DNA of 64,000 nt from Rhizobium sp. ICMP 5592 (lineage in GTDB: Bacteria > Pseudomonadota > Alphaproteobacteria > Rhizobiales > Rhizobiaceae). The notes under the pieces are model-generated. The model was not told the origin of the DNA and ran no database searches. It saw only the letters and a list, made by a program, of their open reading frames with translations. This document shows positions 18,610 to 27,213 of this stretch, piece after piece. A program made the translations under genes and the position numbers. Numbering within the stretch: the first letter of the stretch is position 1; each line of letters begins with the position of its first letter. The stretch spans positions 62,001-126,000 of the forward strand of contig NZ_QSNT01000004.1 in assembly GCF_009498525.1 (NCBI RefSeq), in the 5' to 3' direction.

Positions 18610-19570
18610 CGTGGGCACTCCATGGATTGAAGCAGGCAAGCGATGCCGCGCCCGCGATCAGTGGCGGAACCGCGATCGCGCAATGCGCCTCGACGCGCGG
18701 GCAGCGCGGGGCGAAGGCGCAAGCGGACGGCATGGCGTCATGCAGTTTCAGTTCGCCTGGAATATCCGCCAGCTTTTCCAGAGGCGTGCCGCGTCCGGGC
18801 ATCGCTTCCAGCAGCAGTCGCGTATAGGGATGGCGAGGATTGTCGTAGATATTGTCGGTGCTGTTGAGCTCGACCAACGATCCCGCATACATCACCGCGA
18901 TGCGGTCGCAGACCTCGGAGACGAGATCGAGATCGTGGCTGATGAAGATCATCGGGATGCCGCGCTCGCGCACGGCCTTCACCAACAGCGCCACCACCTG
19001 CGCCTGAACGGTGACGTCGAGCGCCGTGGTCGGTTCATCGGCGATGATCAGCCTTGGCTGCATGGCAAGCGCGGTTGCTATCATGACGCGCTGGCACATG
19101 CCGCCGGAAAACTGCGCCGGATAGGCGTTGTAGCGCGTCTCGGGCTGTGGAATGGCCACTTCCGCCAGAAGCCGCAGCGCCTCGGCCTTCGCTTCGCTCG
19201 CCGACATGCCGGCGCTCATCGCCGCCTCGGCGATCTGCGAGCCGATCGTTCGCACCGGATCGAGACAGGAGACCGGCTCCTGAAAGATCAGGCCGATGGA
19301 CGGCAGTTTCGACCGCGCCATCGCCCCGAGTTCGGCCGCATCATACATGGCGTCCTCGAAGGAGATGAACCCGGTCGCGCTCGCAGTCGGTCCCAGCAGG
19401 CCGGCGAGAGCAAGACAGGTCACGCTCTTGCCGGAACCGCTTTCCCCGACGATGCCGAGGATTTCACCCTCGGCAAGGTCGAAAGAGACATTGTTGACCG
19501 GATGGGACCGGCCGGTCTTGGTCCGAAACGTAACGCTCAGATTGTCGACCGAAAGAACAGGGGTGGCCAT
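18602..19570 (-). CDS. Peptide-type ABC transporter ATP-binding protein (DppD-like)
   Basis: ATPase of 322 aa. Walker A GESGSGKSVTC, signature FSGGMCQR, Walker B LIIADEPTTALD and the C-terminal ACAFAPRCPRVEAHC extension are intact. The ATG at 19570, ten bases after the binding-protein stop, gives an N-terminus typical of the family (MATPVLSVDNLSVTF); 19621 would overlap the upstream gene. It works with the adjacent DppF-like ATPase. Confidence 0.88.
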   Translation of the reverse strand: MATPVLSVDNLSVTFRTKTGRSHPVNNVSFDLAEGEILGIVGESGSGKSVTCLALAGLLGPTASATGFISFEDAMYDAAELGAMARSKLPSIGLIFQEPVSCLDPVRTIGSQIAEAAMSAGMSASEAKAEALRLLAEVAIPQPETRYNAYPAQFSGGMCQRVMIATALAMQPRLIIADEPTTALDVTVQAQVVALLVKAVRERGIPMIFISHDLDLVSEVCDRIAVMYAGSLVELNSTDNIYDNPRHPYTRLLLEAMPGRGTPLEKLADIPGELKLHDAMPSACAFAPRCPRVEAHCAIAVPPLIAGAASLACFNPWSAHDV

Positions 19571-19580
19571 TCCGAACGGC

Positions 19581-21188
19581 TCAGCTCTTCTGCGTTTCGA
19601 GGGAGAGGCTGCCGGGACCAAGGTCCATCTGGAAGGCCGGCAATGGCTGCCACTTTACGCCATTACGGATGCCGAAGAAGACAGCGTTCTGATGTAGAAC
19701 CGTTTCGGCCGGATCTTCCCATTCGGCCAGATGCAGCATGTCGCGGAATATCTTGGCGCGGTCGGCTGGGTCGACCGCCGTTTCCATCTTGGCGCCGAGG
19801 GCATCGAAATCTGCATTCTGCCAGATCTTGAACGAGTTCAGGTTACCGGCTGCTCCGAACTGGGTATAGAAGGAAATGAAGGGATCCGGGATCTGCGCCG
19901 TGCTCGACCAGTTGCCGGTTGCGCGGTTGGACGTGCCTTCGAACAGCTTGCCGCCTTCGACGAATTTCATCTTGGCATTGACGCCGACGGCCTGCCACAT
20001 GGCGACCACGGCCTGCGTGACCGGATTTTCCGCCGCGTAATAATTGTTCTGCGAGCGAACTTCAATTTCCTCGCCGTTGTAACCAGCATCCTTCAGGAGC
20101 TGCATGGCCTGATCCGGGTCGTACTTATAGGCCGGATAATCCTTGAGATAGACGGGGCCATAGAGCTCGAATTGCAGGCCGTTCGGAACCCGCGTGCGGC
20201 CGTTCCAGATCGTGTCGACAATAGCCTGGCGATCGATGGCGAGGATCAGGGCCTGGCGGACGCGCGGGTCCTTCAATGCCGGATTGGTCTTGTCAAAAAA
20301 GAGAATGCGATGGTTCGGAACCGGGCCGCCGACGATCGCATGGCCGGGGCTATCGGAGACGGAGGAAAGCTGATCGGGCGGCAGGTCGGTGACGATGTCG
20401 TAGTCACCGGCGAGAAGACCGGCGATACGCGAAGAGACTTCCGGCACGATGCGCAAGGTCACGCGCTTGGCAGCGGGCTTGCCGCGGAGCGCCAGGTCGT
20501 GGGACACAAGGACCACGCTTTCGTTGGCAGTATAGCTTTCGACCTTGTAGGGACCTGCGCCGACCGGCTTCTGGCGCCAGGTCGTCCAGTTTCCGCCATT
20601 CTTCTGCCAGGCATCCTTGCTGATAACGGATGCGGCATAGCATGCCAGACGCTGCAGGAAGATCGGGTCCTGAAACTTGGTGATGAAGCGCACCGTCAAC
20701 GGATCGACCACTTCGACATGATCAAGACTGGTGAAGCTGGTGCGATAGGTGGGATAACCCGGCGCGTCCTTGTTGAGCAGTCGCTCGGGACCGAAGGAGA
20801 AGGCCACGTCTTCGGCGGTCATTTCGCGGCCGTCGTGGAAGATCACGCCGGGACGCAGCTTCATTTCCAGAACGGTCGGCGAGATCCAGGTCCAGGACGT
20901 GCCGAGATTGGGCTTTACCGAGAAGTCCCCCCGCATATCGAGAGCAAGAACCGTTTCGTGGATCGAGTAGTTGTTGCGGAAAGCGACGTTGCTGGCAGCA
21001 TCGACAGTCTCCTGCGAGACCGGGTTCAGCTGAACGGCGATGCGAAGCTCGGGCCTGCTGTCGCCAGCATCGTCCGCAAAGGCGGGCAGCGCCGGCATTA
21101 GGGTCGAAAGGCTGGCAGCCGCCCCCATCAGCAAGGTCGTACGGCGGGTAATGACCGTATTCAGGCCATTGAAGGTGTTCTCGGACAT
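19581..21188 (-). CDS. ABC transporter substrate-binding protein, SBP_bac_5 family, with twin-arginine-like signal
   Basis: Periplasmic receptor of about 535 aa. The N-terminus has TRRTTLLMGAAAS followed by a hydrophobic stretch ending PALPAFA, which looks like a Tat-type signal, so it may be folded before export. The family motif is at FHDGREMTAEDVAFSFGPERLL. The ATG at 21188 follows GGAGAG and is preferred over 21245, which would run back past the operator. It is the first gene after the LacI operator. Known relatives bind peptides, opines and sugar derivatives; the GDPD in the operon points to a phosphodiester. Confidence 0.88.
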   Translation of the reverse strand: MSENTFNGLNTVITRRTTLLMGAAASLSTLMPALPAFADDAGDSRPELRIAVQLNPVSQETVDAASNVAFRNNYSIHETVLALDMRGDFSVKPNLGTSWTWISPTVLEMKLRPGVIFHDGREMTAEDVAFSFGPERLLNKDAPGYPTYRTSFTSLDHVEVVDPLTVRFITKFQDPIFLQRLACYAASVISKDAWQKNGGNWTTWRQKPVGAGPYKVESYTANESVVLVSHDLALRGKPAAKRVTLRIVPEVSSRIAGLLAGDYDIVTDLPPDQLSSVSDSPGHAIVGGPVPNHRILFFDKTNPALKDPRVRQALILAIDRQAIVDTIWNGRTRVPNGLQFELYGPVYLKDYPAYKYDPDQAMQLLKDAGYNGEEIEVRSQNNYYAAENPVTQAVVAMWQAVGVNAKMKFVEGGKLFEGTSNRATGNWSSTAQIPDPFISFYTQFGAAGNLNSFKIWQNADFDALGAKMETAVDPADRAKIFRDMLHLAEWEDPAETVLHQNAVFFGIRNGVKWQPLPAFQMDLGPGSLSLETQKS

Positions 21189-21212
21189 CGACGGGCTCTC
21201 CGGTTCAGGCTT

Positions 21213-21228
21213 GCACAAACGTTTGCGC
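21213..21228. promoter_or_regulatory. LacI-family operator
   Basis: GCACAAACGTTTGCGC contains the perfect palindrome CAAACGTTTG with a central CG, the classic form of LacI/PurR-type operators. It lies between the LacI gene and the binding-protein gene and just upstream of the latter's ribosome site, so repression by roadblock or promoter occlusion is likely. Confidence 0.75.
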
Positions 21229-21271
21229 AAAAGAAAAAGGACCACCTGCCGTGAAAAACTACTCTTTCAAA

Positions 21272-22321
21272 CTAGGCAGGAGGAATTTGCCGCAAACTAG
21301 GGATGTCCGATGACGCACGTATGACAAGTTCCGGCGGAACGAGCCGCATCGGCCGCGTCACAGCGCGCGCCTCCGGAGAAAGACCCACCAGCTCGACAAG
21401 CAGATCGAGCGAAGCTTCACACAGGCGATCGGTCGGCTGCGCCACCGTCGTCAGGGGCGGCGACCAATAGGCCGTGTCCGGGACATTGTCATAGCCGACG
21501 ACGGATACGTCGCGCGGAATTGTCAGCTCCATATCCCGCAATGCCGCCACGACCTCGATCGCAAGCCCGTCGCTTCCGCAGATCAAAGCGGTTGGCCCTG
21601 TCAAAGGCGACGCCAATAGCTGACGAAACGTCTGCCGAGCTGCCTCATCTCTTTCGAAGGAAATGACACCGCCCTTGATCGCGCCCGCGCTTTCGCTGAT
21701 CATCTCCCCGAAAATTGAGCGCCGATCGCGAAGAGCGCTCCGGCTTTCACGATAAACAAACGAGATGCGGCGATGTCCGAGCTCTACCAGATGATCGAAC
21801 AGCAAACGCATGCCAAGCCATTCATCGGTCAGCACCGCCGGTTTCGAGCCGGTAAGACCGCCGCAAAGCGTCACATGCGCCTTGCCCATGCGGTCGAGAT
21901 GGTCGCATAGCGCCTCATGGCCGGGCAGGTCGGTGACCATGACCACGCCGTCGAAAAAATCGTCCTGGAACAGATGCAATTGTCCGGCGACCTCACCGGC
22001 GTCGGCTTTAGCCTGCGCGACCAACAGCTCCATCCCTCGCCTCTGCGCTGCCGCCTGCAGGCAGCCCGTCAGATGCGGCTGGTAGTGACCCGAGAGGCTG
22101 CCGACGATGGCGCCGAAGACGCCTGTGCGGTGGGTTCTGAGCGAAGTTGCCAGCCGGTTGACGACATAGCCGACCTCGCGCGCCGTCGCCCTGACCCGCT
22201 CCTGTGTCTCCAGGCTGATGCGGGCATCCGTGCGGTCGTTCAGGACACGCGACACCGTCGCCGCCGAAACCCCGGCCAGCCGCGCCACTTCCATGATTCC
22301 TATTCTCGCCGGTGTCTTCAC
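21272..22321 (-). CDS. LacI-family transcriptional repressor
   Basis: DNA-binding repressor, about 349 aa. The LacI helix-turn-helix is near residues 8-30 (IMEVARLAGVSAATVSRVLND) and the hinge helix follows at NRLATSLRTHRTG. The rest is a periplasmic-binding-protein-like ligand domain. I prefer the GTG at 22321, after GGGGGAAG; a TTG at 22333 and an ATG at 22282 are other options. It lies directly upstream of, and on the same strand as, the importer and GDPD operon, and a matching operator is visible in the gap. Confidence 0.88.
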   Translation of the reverse strand: MKTPARIGIMEVARLAGVSAATVSRVLNDRTDARISLETQERVRATAREVGYVVNRLATSLRTHRTGVFGAIVGSLSGHYQPHLTGCLQAAAQRRGMELLVAQAKADAGEVAGQLHLFQDDFFDGVVMVTDLPGHEALCDHLDRMGKAHVTLCGGLTGSKPAVLTDEWLGMRLLFDHLVELGHRRISFVYRESRSALRDRRSIFGEMISESAGAIKGGVISFERDEAARQTFRQLLASPLTGPTALICGSDGLAIEVVAALRDMELTIPRDVSVVGYDNVPDTAYWSPPLTTVAQPTDRLCEASLDLLVELVGLSPEARAVTRPMRLVPPELVIRASSDIPSLRQIPPA

Positions 22322-22575
22322 ATCTTCCCCCAAAAGGGCTCATCCGCTGCGCGGCGACAATGGCGAAACACCACCGCCAGGGCAAGTCGCCTGCTCCGAT
22401 ATCAAGCTGCACGCGCACTCGCCTGAGACGCTTATGCCGTTCTGGAACATCAGTTTCACCGGATTTCCCCCACACGACGACGCTTCTTCGCATTGCCAAT
22501 CAGGAGAACCCCGGTCTAGCTAGGACGGATCGATGCAGTGCGATAAGCATTTGTTATTACAGGAGCGACCAATCC

Positions 22576-22995
22576 ATGTCCGTTATGCGCGAAACTTTGA
22601 CCCTATCTCATTCTGGTGCCGTGCAGGCGCTTGTGGCCGCGATTGCACATGCCGAGAAAATCGGCGTTCCACAATGTATCTTCATCGTCGACGCCAGCGG
22701 CGAGACCATCACCAGCATCCGGATGGACGGCGCGAAGTATCTGAGCATGCATACGGCCCGCGCCAAGGCCCGGACGGCTGCGTCGAGCAATGCGCCGACA
22801 GGCACCATGTCCTTCGAATTCGGCACTGCCGCCGGCATCGCTTCGCAGGGTGGCGTTACGCATCTTCCGGGCGGCTTGCCCATCCGCTTCGGTAACCGGC
22901 TTGCCGGCGCCATTGGTGTCGGATCCGGCACCGGCGATCAGGATTTCGAGGTCGCTCGCGCCGCGCTTGCCGCGATCGGAGCCGATGCGGTTTAA
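22576..22995 (+). CDS. GlcG/HbpS family protein (DUF336)
   Basis: Small protein of 139 aa in the GlcG/HbpS fold. The conserved C-terminal glycine-rich segment is clear: GGLPIRFGNRLAGAIGVGSGTGDQDFEVARAAL. Family members bind haem or cobalamin-like compounds or sit beside oxidative catabolic genes; no specific role can be given here. There is no signal peptide. The ATG at 22576 has AGGAG ten bases upstream. It is a single gene, divergent from the LacI regulator across about 250 bases. Confidence 0.8.
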   Translation: MSVMRETLTLSHSGAVQALVAAIAHAEKIGVPQCIFIVDASGETITSIRMDGAKYLSMHTARAKARTAASSNAPTGTMSFEFGTAAGIASQGGVTHLPGGLPIRFGNRLAGAIGVGSGTGDQDFEVARAALAAIGADAV

Positions 22996-23068
22996 AACAC
23001 GCCTCCTCACCCGAGACTGCGCTGGGCGTCCAGCGCAGTCACTCCCGTACACATAGCGGCGGCGGCTT

Positions 23069-23683
23069 CTATTGCTCTTGCACCAGTTTCAGCACGAGCT
23101 GCTGGAGATTGCCGCCGTCGCTGAATTCGACCTTGTCGAAGTCGCTGTTTCGCTGCCGCTCCCCTTTGGAAATCTCACCGAGCCGCTTCGTCAATTCGAC
23201 TCGGATCGTGCTGCATTTCGGATCATTAGGTACGGAAAAGCCGACGCTCATCGCTTCGATTTCCCTGACCATGTCCTTGATGAACCCGCCATGCACGCGC
23301 TCATGCGCTTCGACGCCGGCAATGAAATGCTGCCAGCTCGTGCGGGTCGCGCCAGTCAGTTGCGCGGAGGGTTTCGGCAATGTGTAGGTGATGATCAGCT
23401 TCGGTATGTTGACAGTGATCATGCAGGCGCCGTCCGGCTGCGGCTCGTATTTCCGCGTCCAGGTCAGCTTGAAATCGGTATGGGCAATTGCCCTCGTTTT
23501 ACCGCCGAGGAACGGACCGCGCTCGCCAATCGAATCATAGAGTTCCGCGCCGGATTTACCCGTGATAGCATAGGTCTGCACCTTTTCGACCGCTTGCCAT
23601 TCCGCCTGCGCGACCATTGGCAACAAGGCAAAGCCGATCGCCAGCACACAAAGTCGAACGCTTGTCCTCACGCAAATCCCCAC
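23069..23683 (-). CDS. Exported DUF922 protein, possible zinc-dependent protease
   Basis: About 200 aa with an N-terminal signal peptide (VRLCVLAIGFALLPMVAQA). The central segment contains AHERVHGG, a match to the HExxH zinc-protease motif on which the DUF922 prediction rests. Role is unknown. The start is a GTG at 23683 or, more like a standard signal sequence, a GTG at 23671 that follows GGGGA. It is convergent with the upstream GlcG-like gene and has no obvious operon partner. Confidence 0.78.
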   Translation of the reverse strand: MGICVRTSVRLCVLAIGFALLPMVAQAEWQAVEKVQTYAITGKSGAELYDSIGERGPFLGGKTRAIAHTDFKLTWTRKYEPQPDGACMITVNIPKLIITYTLPKPSAQLTGATRTSWQHFIAGVEAHERVHGGFIKDMVREIEAMSVGFSVPNDPKCSTIRVELTKRLGEISKGERQRNSDFDKVEFSDGGNLQQLVLKLVQEQ

Positions 23684-23748
23684 TGAACCGATGCTTCAAG
23701 GCGGCGAACCTAACTGGCATGGGCTTTACGTTCAATGAGCGACCGTGC

Positions 23749-24291
23749 TCAGGAAACAGACGAGGAGCTCAGCACATCTTCCGCCTCCTCGCGGCTCATA
23801 TCGAAAACGGCTTTGCCGATCCCGAAGCTGAAGCCGTTGCGGGCAAAAGCCGATAACTCCTTCGCCTTCCGCTTCTCATCGAGATCGCCGCGACGAAACG
23901 GCCCGAAGCCGCGCTTTCGGGCAAAGATGACAGCCGCATACAGATCGTCGGCCCCGTCCAATGCGGCAACGACCGTTTCACCAGCTATCCCCTTCGAGGA
24001 AAGCTTGTAGGCAATGGCCTTCTTCGATTTGCCGGAGCGCACGGCCGAGCGCGTGCTGATCTCGGCATAGGTGACATCGTTGAGCGCATTTTGGTCGTAG
24101 GCAAACTTGACCGCGTAATCGGCGACGGCTTTGATCTGCTCGTCGCTGATGTCTTCGAACTTCTGCTTCGCCTTTTTCGTGATCGCGTCGAACAACTGCT
24201 TTTCGGTCATCATCTTGCGTTCAAGACGATAGATCGTCGAGTTGCGTGCCCAGGACAGCATTCGGGGTGTCGGTATCGGAGTTTCGTCCAT
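23749..24291 (-). CDS. recX: RecX-family regulatory protein
   Basis: Helical protein of 180 aa made of repeated three-helix units, as in RecX, which binds RecA filaments and limits their activity. Supporting segments are SDEQIKAVADYAVKFAYDQNALNDVTYAEISTR and the repeat-like AIAYKLSSKGIAGETVVAAL; an FGPFRRGD stretch is also typical of rhizobial members. It is not next to recA here. An N-terminal tail of about 25 residues precedes the RecX region, and no strong ribosome site decides the start. Confidence 0.75.
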   Translation of the reverse strand: MDETPIPTPRMLSWARNSTIYRLERKMMTEKQLFDAITKKAKQKFEDISDEQIKAVADYAVKFAYDQNALNDVTYAEISTRSAVRSGKSKKAIAYKLSSKGIAGETVVAALDGADDLYAAVIFARKRGFGPFRRGDLDEKRKAKELSAFARNGFSFGIGKAVFDMSREEAEDVLSSSSVS

Positions 24292-24376
24292 GGCTGAGAG
24301 ATATTCGCGGATCGATGAGGCGAAGATTCGGAGTCCGCGATTGTTACGTCACGCTCTCCACTTGCGCAATGCACCG

Positions 24377-25054
24377 CTATTCCGCGAAGAAATCCGCATT
24401 CTCGGCGGCGATACGCTCGATGGCGGCGAAAGCGGTACGCAAATGGGCTTGCATCACCTTGGTCGCCCCGTCGGGATCGCCCGCGACCACGCGATTGACC
24501 AGATCCTCATGCTGGCGAAAGATCATCTCCAGCCAATCGATCCGCTCAAGTGAAAGATAGCGAAGACGGTCGAGCGAAACCTTTGCCGAGGCGATCATAC
24601 CCCAGACATGGGGATGTCCGGCGATTTCCATCAGTGCGCGGTGCATCGCCTCGTCGGACAGGAAAAAGCCGATATGGTCACCCTTGCCGATCAACCGACG
24701 CTGATCCTCGAGAAACCGATGCAGCCGGGCTTCCTTGTCTGTAACGGACGATGTGGCAGCCTCGGCCACCGCGCTACATTCCAGCATTTCGCGCACGAAT
24801 TGCGCATCACGAACCGCACTGATTTCGATCGGCGCGACATAGGTGCCGACCTGCGGCACCACCACCAGAAAACCCGCATCGGCAAGCCTTTGAAACACTT
24901 GCCGAACCGGCGTCCGGCTCAACCCTACCTCGTCGGCAATCTTCGTTTCCGAAATCGCCGCTCCCGGTCTGAGCTCACCGGTCAGAATCCGCATGTAGAG
25001 GACGTCGTAGAGGTCCTTGATGCTCATGCGGGGGCGGATTGGGGATACGGTCAT
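24377..25054 (-). CDS. GntR-family (FCD) transcriptional regulator
   Basis: Regulator of 225 aa. The winged helix includes AAISETKIADEVGLSRTPVRQVF (about residues 32-55) and the FCD domain fills the C-terminal 140 residues. It starts four bases after the importer ATPase stop, so it is the last gene of the long minus-strand operon that begins at uxuA. A second GntR regulator is divergent from uxuA; this one may sense a different intermediate or may give feedback from inside the operon. Confidence 0.85.
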   Translation of the reverse strand: MTVSPIRPRMSIKDLYDVLYMRILTGELRPGAAISETKIADEVGLSRTPVRQVFQRLADAGFLVVVPQVGTYVAPIEISAVRDAQFVREMLECSAVAEAATSSVTDKEARLHRFLEDQRRLIGKGDHIGFFLSDEAMHRALMEIAGHPHVWGMIASAKVSLDRLRYLSLERIDWLEMIFRQHEDLVNRVVAGDPDGATKVMQAHLRTAFAAIERIAAENADFFAE

Positions 25055-25058
25055 CGGT

Positions 25059-25808
25059 TCAATGCGCCTCTGCTGTGATGGTGCTGAGGAAGCGCCGCGC
25101 CCGTTCGCTGCCCGGATTGGCGATCAGCGCGCGAGGCTCCCGGTCTTCCACGATCTTGCCTTCGTCCATGAAGATCATTCGCGTGCCGACATCCGCAGCA
25201 AAGCGGATTTCGTGCGTGACGACTAGCATTGTGCGGCCCTCGCGAGCAAGATCGCGCATGACGCCGAGCACTTCACCCACGGTTTCCGGGTCAAGCGCCG
25301 AGGTTGGCTCGTCGAACAGCAGGATGTGCGGCTCGGCGCAGAGCGCCCGCGCGATCGCCACCCGCTGCTGCTCGCCGCCCGACATTTGCGCAGGATAGGC
25401 GTTCATCCGATGAGACAGACGCACCCGCTCGAACAGGGCTTTAGCGCGGGCTTCGACCGTCTTCCGGTCCTGCTTGTGCACGACGACCGAGGCGAGGACG
25501 ACATTCTCCAGAGCCGTCAGGTGCGGATAGAGATTGAAGTGCTGGAAGATCATGCCGATCCGCCGACGAACGGCCGTTATCGCCCCGCGCTCATGCGCAA
25601 GTACCGGCTTGCCCTCGAAGCGGAGCTCCCCGCCCTGGATATCCTCGAGGCCATTGACACAGCGCAGCAGTGTCGATTTGCCCGTACCGGAGGGGCCGAT
25701 GAAGCAGACGATTTCGCCCGTCTGCACCTGCATGGAAATACCGTCGAGAATGGTGCGCTTTCCGAAGCGCTTCACCACGCCATCAAATTCAAGAACTGCC
25801 TGCGTCAT
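25059..25808 (-). CDS. Polar amino-acid-type ABC transporter ATP-binding protein (GlnQ/HisP family)
   Basis: ATPase of 249 aa. Walker A GPSGTGKSTLL, Q-loop FQHFNLYPHLTALENV, signature MSGGEQQR and Walker B ILLFDEPTSALDPE are intact. The FNLYPHLT motif is typical of the polar amino acid class. The gene overlaps the permease upstream by four bases (ATGA). Context with uxuA and uxuB suggests the cargo may be a sugar acid rather than an amino acid. Confidence 0.9.
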   Translation of the reverse strand: MTQAVLEFDGVVKRFGKRTILDGISMQVQTGEIVCFIGPSGTGKSTLLRCVNGLEDIQGGELRFEGKPVLAHERGAITAVRRRIGMIFQHFNLYPHLTALENVVLASVVVHKQDRKTVEARAKALFERVRLSHRMNAYPAQMSGGEQQRVAIARALCAEPHILLFDEPTSALDPETVGEVLGVMRDLAREGRTMLVVTHEIRFAADVGTRMIFMDEGKIVEDREPRALIANPGSERARRFLSTITAEAH

Positions 25809-26482
25809 TGTCCGCCTCCCGCGAGCAAGGGCTTCGTTCCGACGTTGTAGCGCCGCTCAAGCGCGCCTCCCGCCAGCGAGATTCCATAGTTGATGAGGAA
25901 ATAGAGGACGCCGAGCATCAGCAGCGGCGCAAAGCCGCCGCCGGTGCTTTCGCGCACCAGAAGACCGGTCTTGGTCAATTCGACATAGCCGATGATAGAG
26001 GCAAGCGAGGACTCCTTCAGCGTCGTCACATAGACGCCGACCGAAGGCGGCAGAACGACCCGGAGCGCCTGTGGGCCGACGACATGCCGCATGGTCTGGC
26101 CAAAGGTCATGCCGGACGACTGCGCCGCCTCCCATTGACCGCGCCCGACGCTTTCGATGCCGGCGCGCATGACCTCCGACATCGTGGCGGTCGCATGAAG
26201 CGCCAATGCAAGGGTCGCGGCGGTGAAGGTCGATATGTCGACGCCGAACATCACCGGCAGGCCGAAATAGGCGAAGAACAGCACGATCAGGATCGGGATG
26301 GACCGGAAGAATTCGACGAAGATCAGCGCGAGTATTCTCAACGGCAGCCAGCGGGACGTTCGCGCCAGCGCAACGAAGCCTCCCGCAACAGCGCCGATCA
26401 TCAGAGCCAGCCATGACAGCCAGATCGTCAGCGCGGCCGCCTTCAGGAACAATGGCAGATAGGAAAACAGGTCGTGGTTCAT
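25805..26482 (-). CDS. Polar amino-acid-type ABC transporter permease (HisM/GlnP family)
   Basis: Inner-membrane protein of 225 aa with about five spans. It carries the family motif EFFRSIPILIVLFFAYFGLPV and the docking loop AAQSSGMTFGQTMRHVVGPQALRVVLP. Overlaps of four bases with the genes on either side indicate coupled translation. It probably forms a heterodimer with the other permease of the operon. Confidence 0.9.
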   Translation of the reverse strand: MNHDLFSYLPLFLKAAALTIWLSWLALMIGAVAGGFVALARTSRWLPLRILALIFVEFFRSIPILIVLFFAYFGLPVMFGVDISTFTAATLALALHATATMSEVMRAGIESVGRGQWEAAQSSGMTFGQTMRHVVGPQALRVVLPPSVGVYVTTLKESSLASIIGYVELTKTGLLVRESTGGGFAPLLMLGVLYFLINYGISLAGGALERRYNVGTKPLLAGGGQ

Positions 26483-27153
26483 CGGCGTGCACCATTATCC
26501 CTGAAGAGCATCCAGCCAATCGCGAGGCGAATGAGGTTAACCGTCTGGCAGAGAACCAGGTAGACGGCTGCGGCCACTAGGAAGGTCTCGAAGAAACGGA
26601 AGGAGGTGGAACCGACCGTCTGCATCCACGAGGCCACATCCTCGACGGCAACCGCCGAAGCGAGCGACGACGCGAGGATGACCGCGATGACCTGATTGCC
26701 GAGCGGCGCATAGATGACGCGGAACACCTGCGGCAGGATGATATGGCGATACGTCTGGATGGGATTGAACCCTTGCGCCCGTGCCGCTTCGAATTGGCCA
26801 TGCGCGATGGCGACAAGCCCGGCGCGGATGATCTCGGCCATATAGCCGGCGCTGTTCAGCGTCAGTCCGATCAAGGCGGCCGCGAAGGACGAGAAGCGCA
26901 GCCCCAAGGCGGGAAGCGCGAAATAGACGATGTAGAGAATGACGAGAAGCGGCGTATTCCGCATAACCTCGATATAGGCGACTGCGACAAAACGCGCGAG
27001 CCGGCTCTGACTGCGGCGCATGATCGCCAGTCCGCAACCGATGATGACGCTGAGGATGATCGCCAGAATCGACAGGTACAGTGTCGTGTAAGCGGCATCC
27101 CAGAGCAGCGGCAGATATTCGCGAATGCTGCGAAACTGGAGCGTATAATGCAT
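26479..27153 (-). CDS. Polar amino-acid-type ABC transporter permease (HisQ/GlnP family)
   Basis: Inner-membrane protein of 224 aa. The typical segments EVMRNTPLLVILYIVYFALPALG and EAARAQGFNPIQTYRHIILPQVFRV are present, the second being the ATPase-docking loop. It follows the binding-protein gene after about 60 bases that contain a stable hairpin. Confidence 0.9.
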   Translation of the reverse strand: MHYTLQFRSIREYLPLLWDAAYTTLYLSILAIILSVIIGCGLAIMRRSQSRLARFVAVAYIEVMRNTPLLVILYIVYFALPALGLRFSSFAAALIGLTLNSAGYMAEIIRAGLVAIAHGQFEAARAQGFNPIQTYRHIILPQVFRVIYAPLGNQVIAVILASSLASAVAVEDVASWMQTVGSTSFRFFETFLVAAAVYLVLCQTVNLIRLAIGWMLFRDNGARR

Positions 27154-27185
27154 GGACCTCTCCGCCGGTTCTGTCCGCGGGGTTA

Positions 27186-27207
27186 TGGAGCGGCCGAAAC
27201 CGCTCCA
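27186..27207 (-). other. Intercistronic hairpin after the binding-protein gene
   Basis: TGGAGCGG-N6-CCGCTCCA is a perfect eight-base stem with no T run, between the binding protein and the first permease. It probably protects the upstream message from 3' decay. Confidence 0.6.
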
Positions 27208-27213
27208 GCCGGA

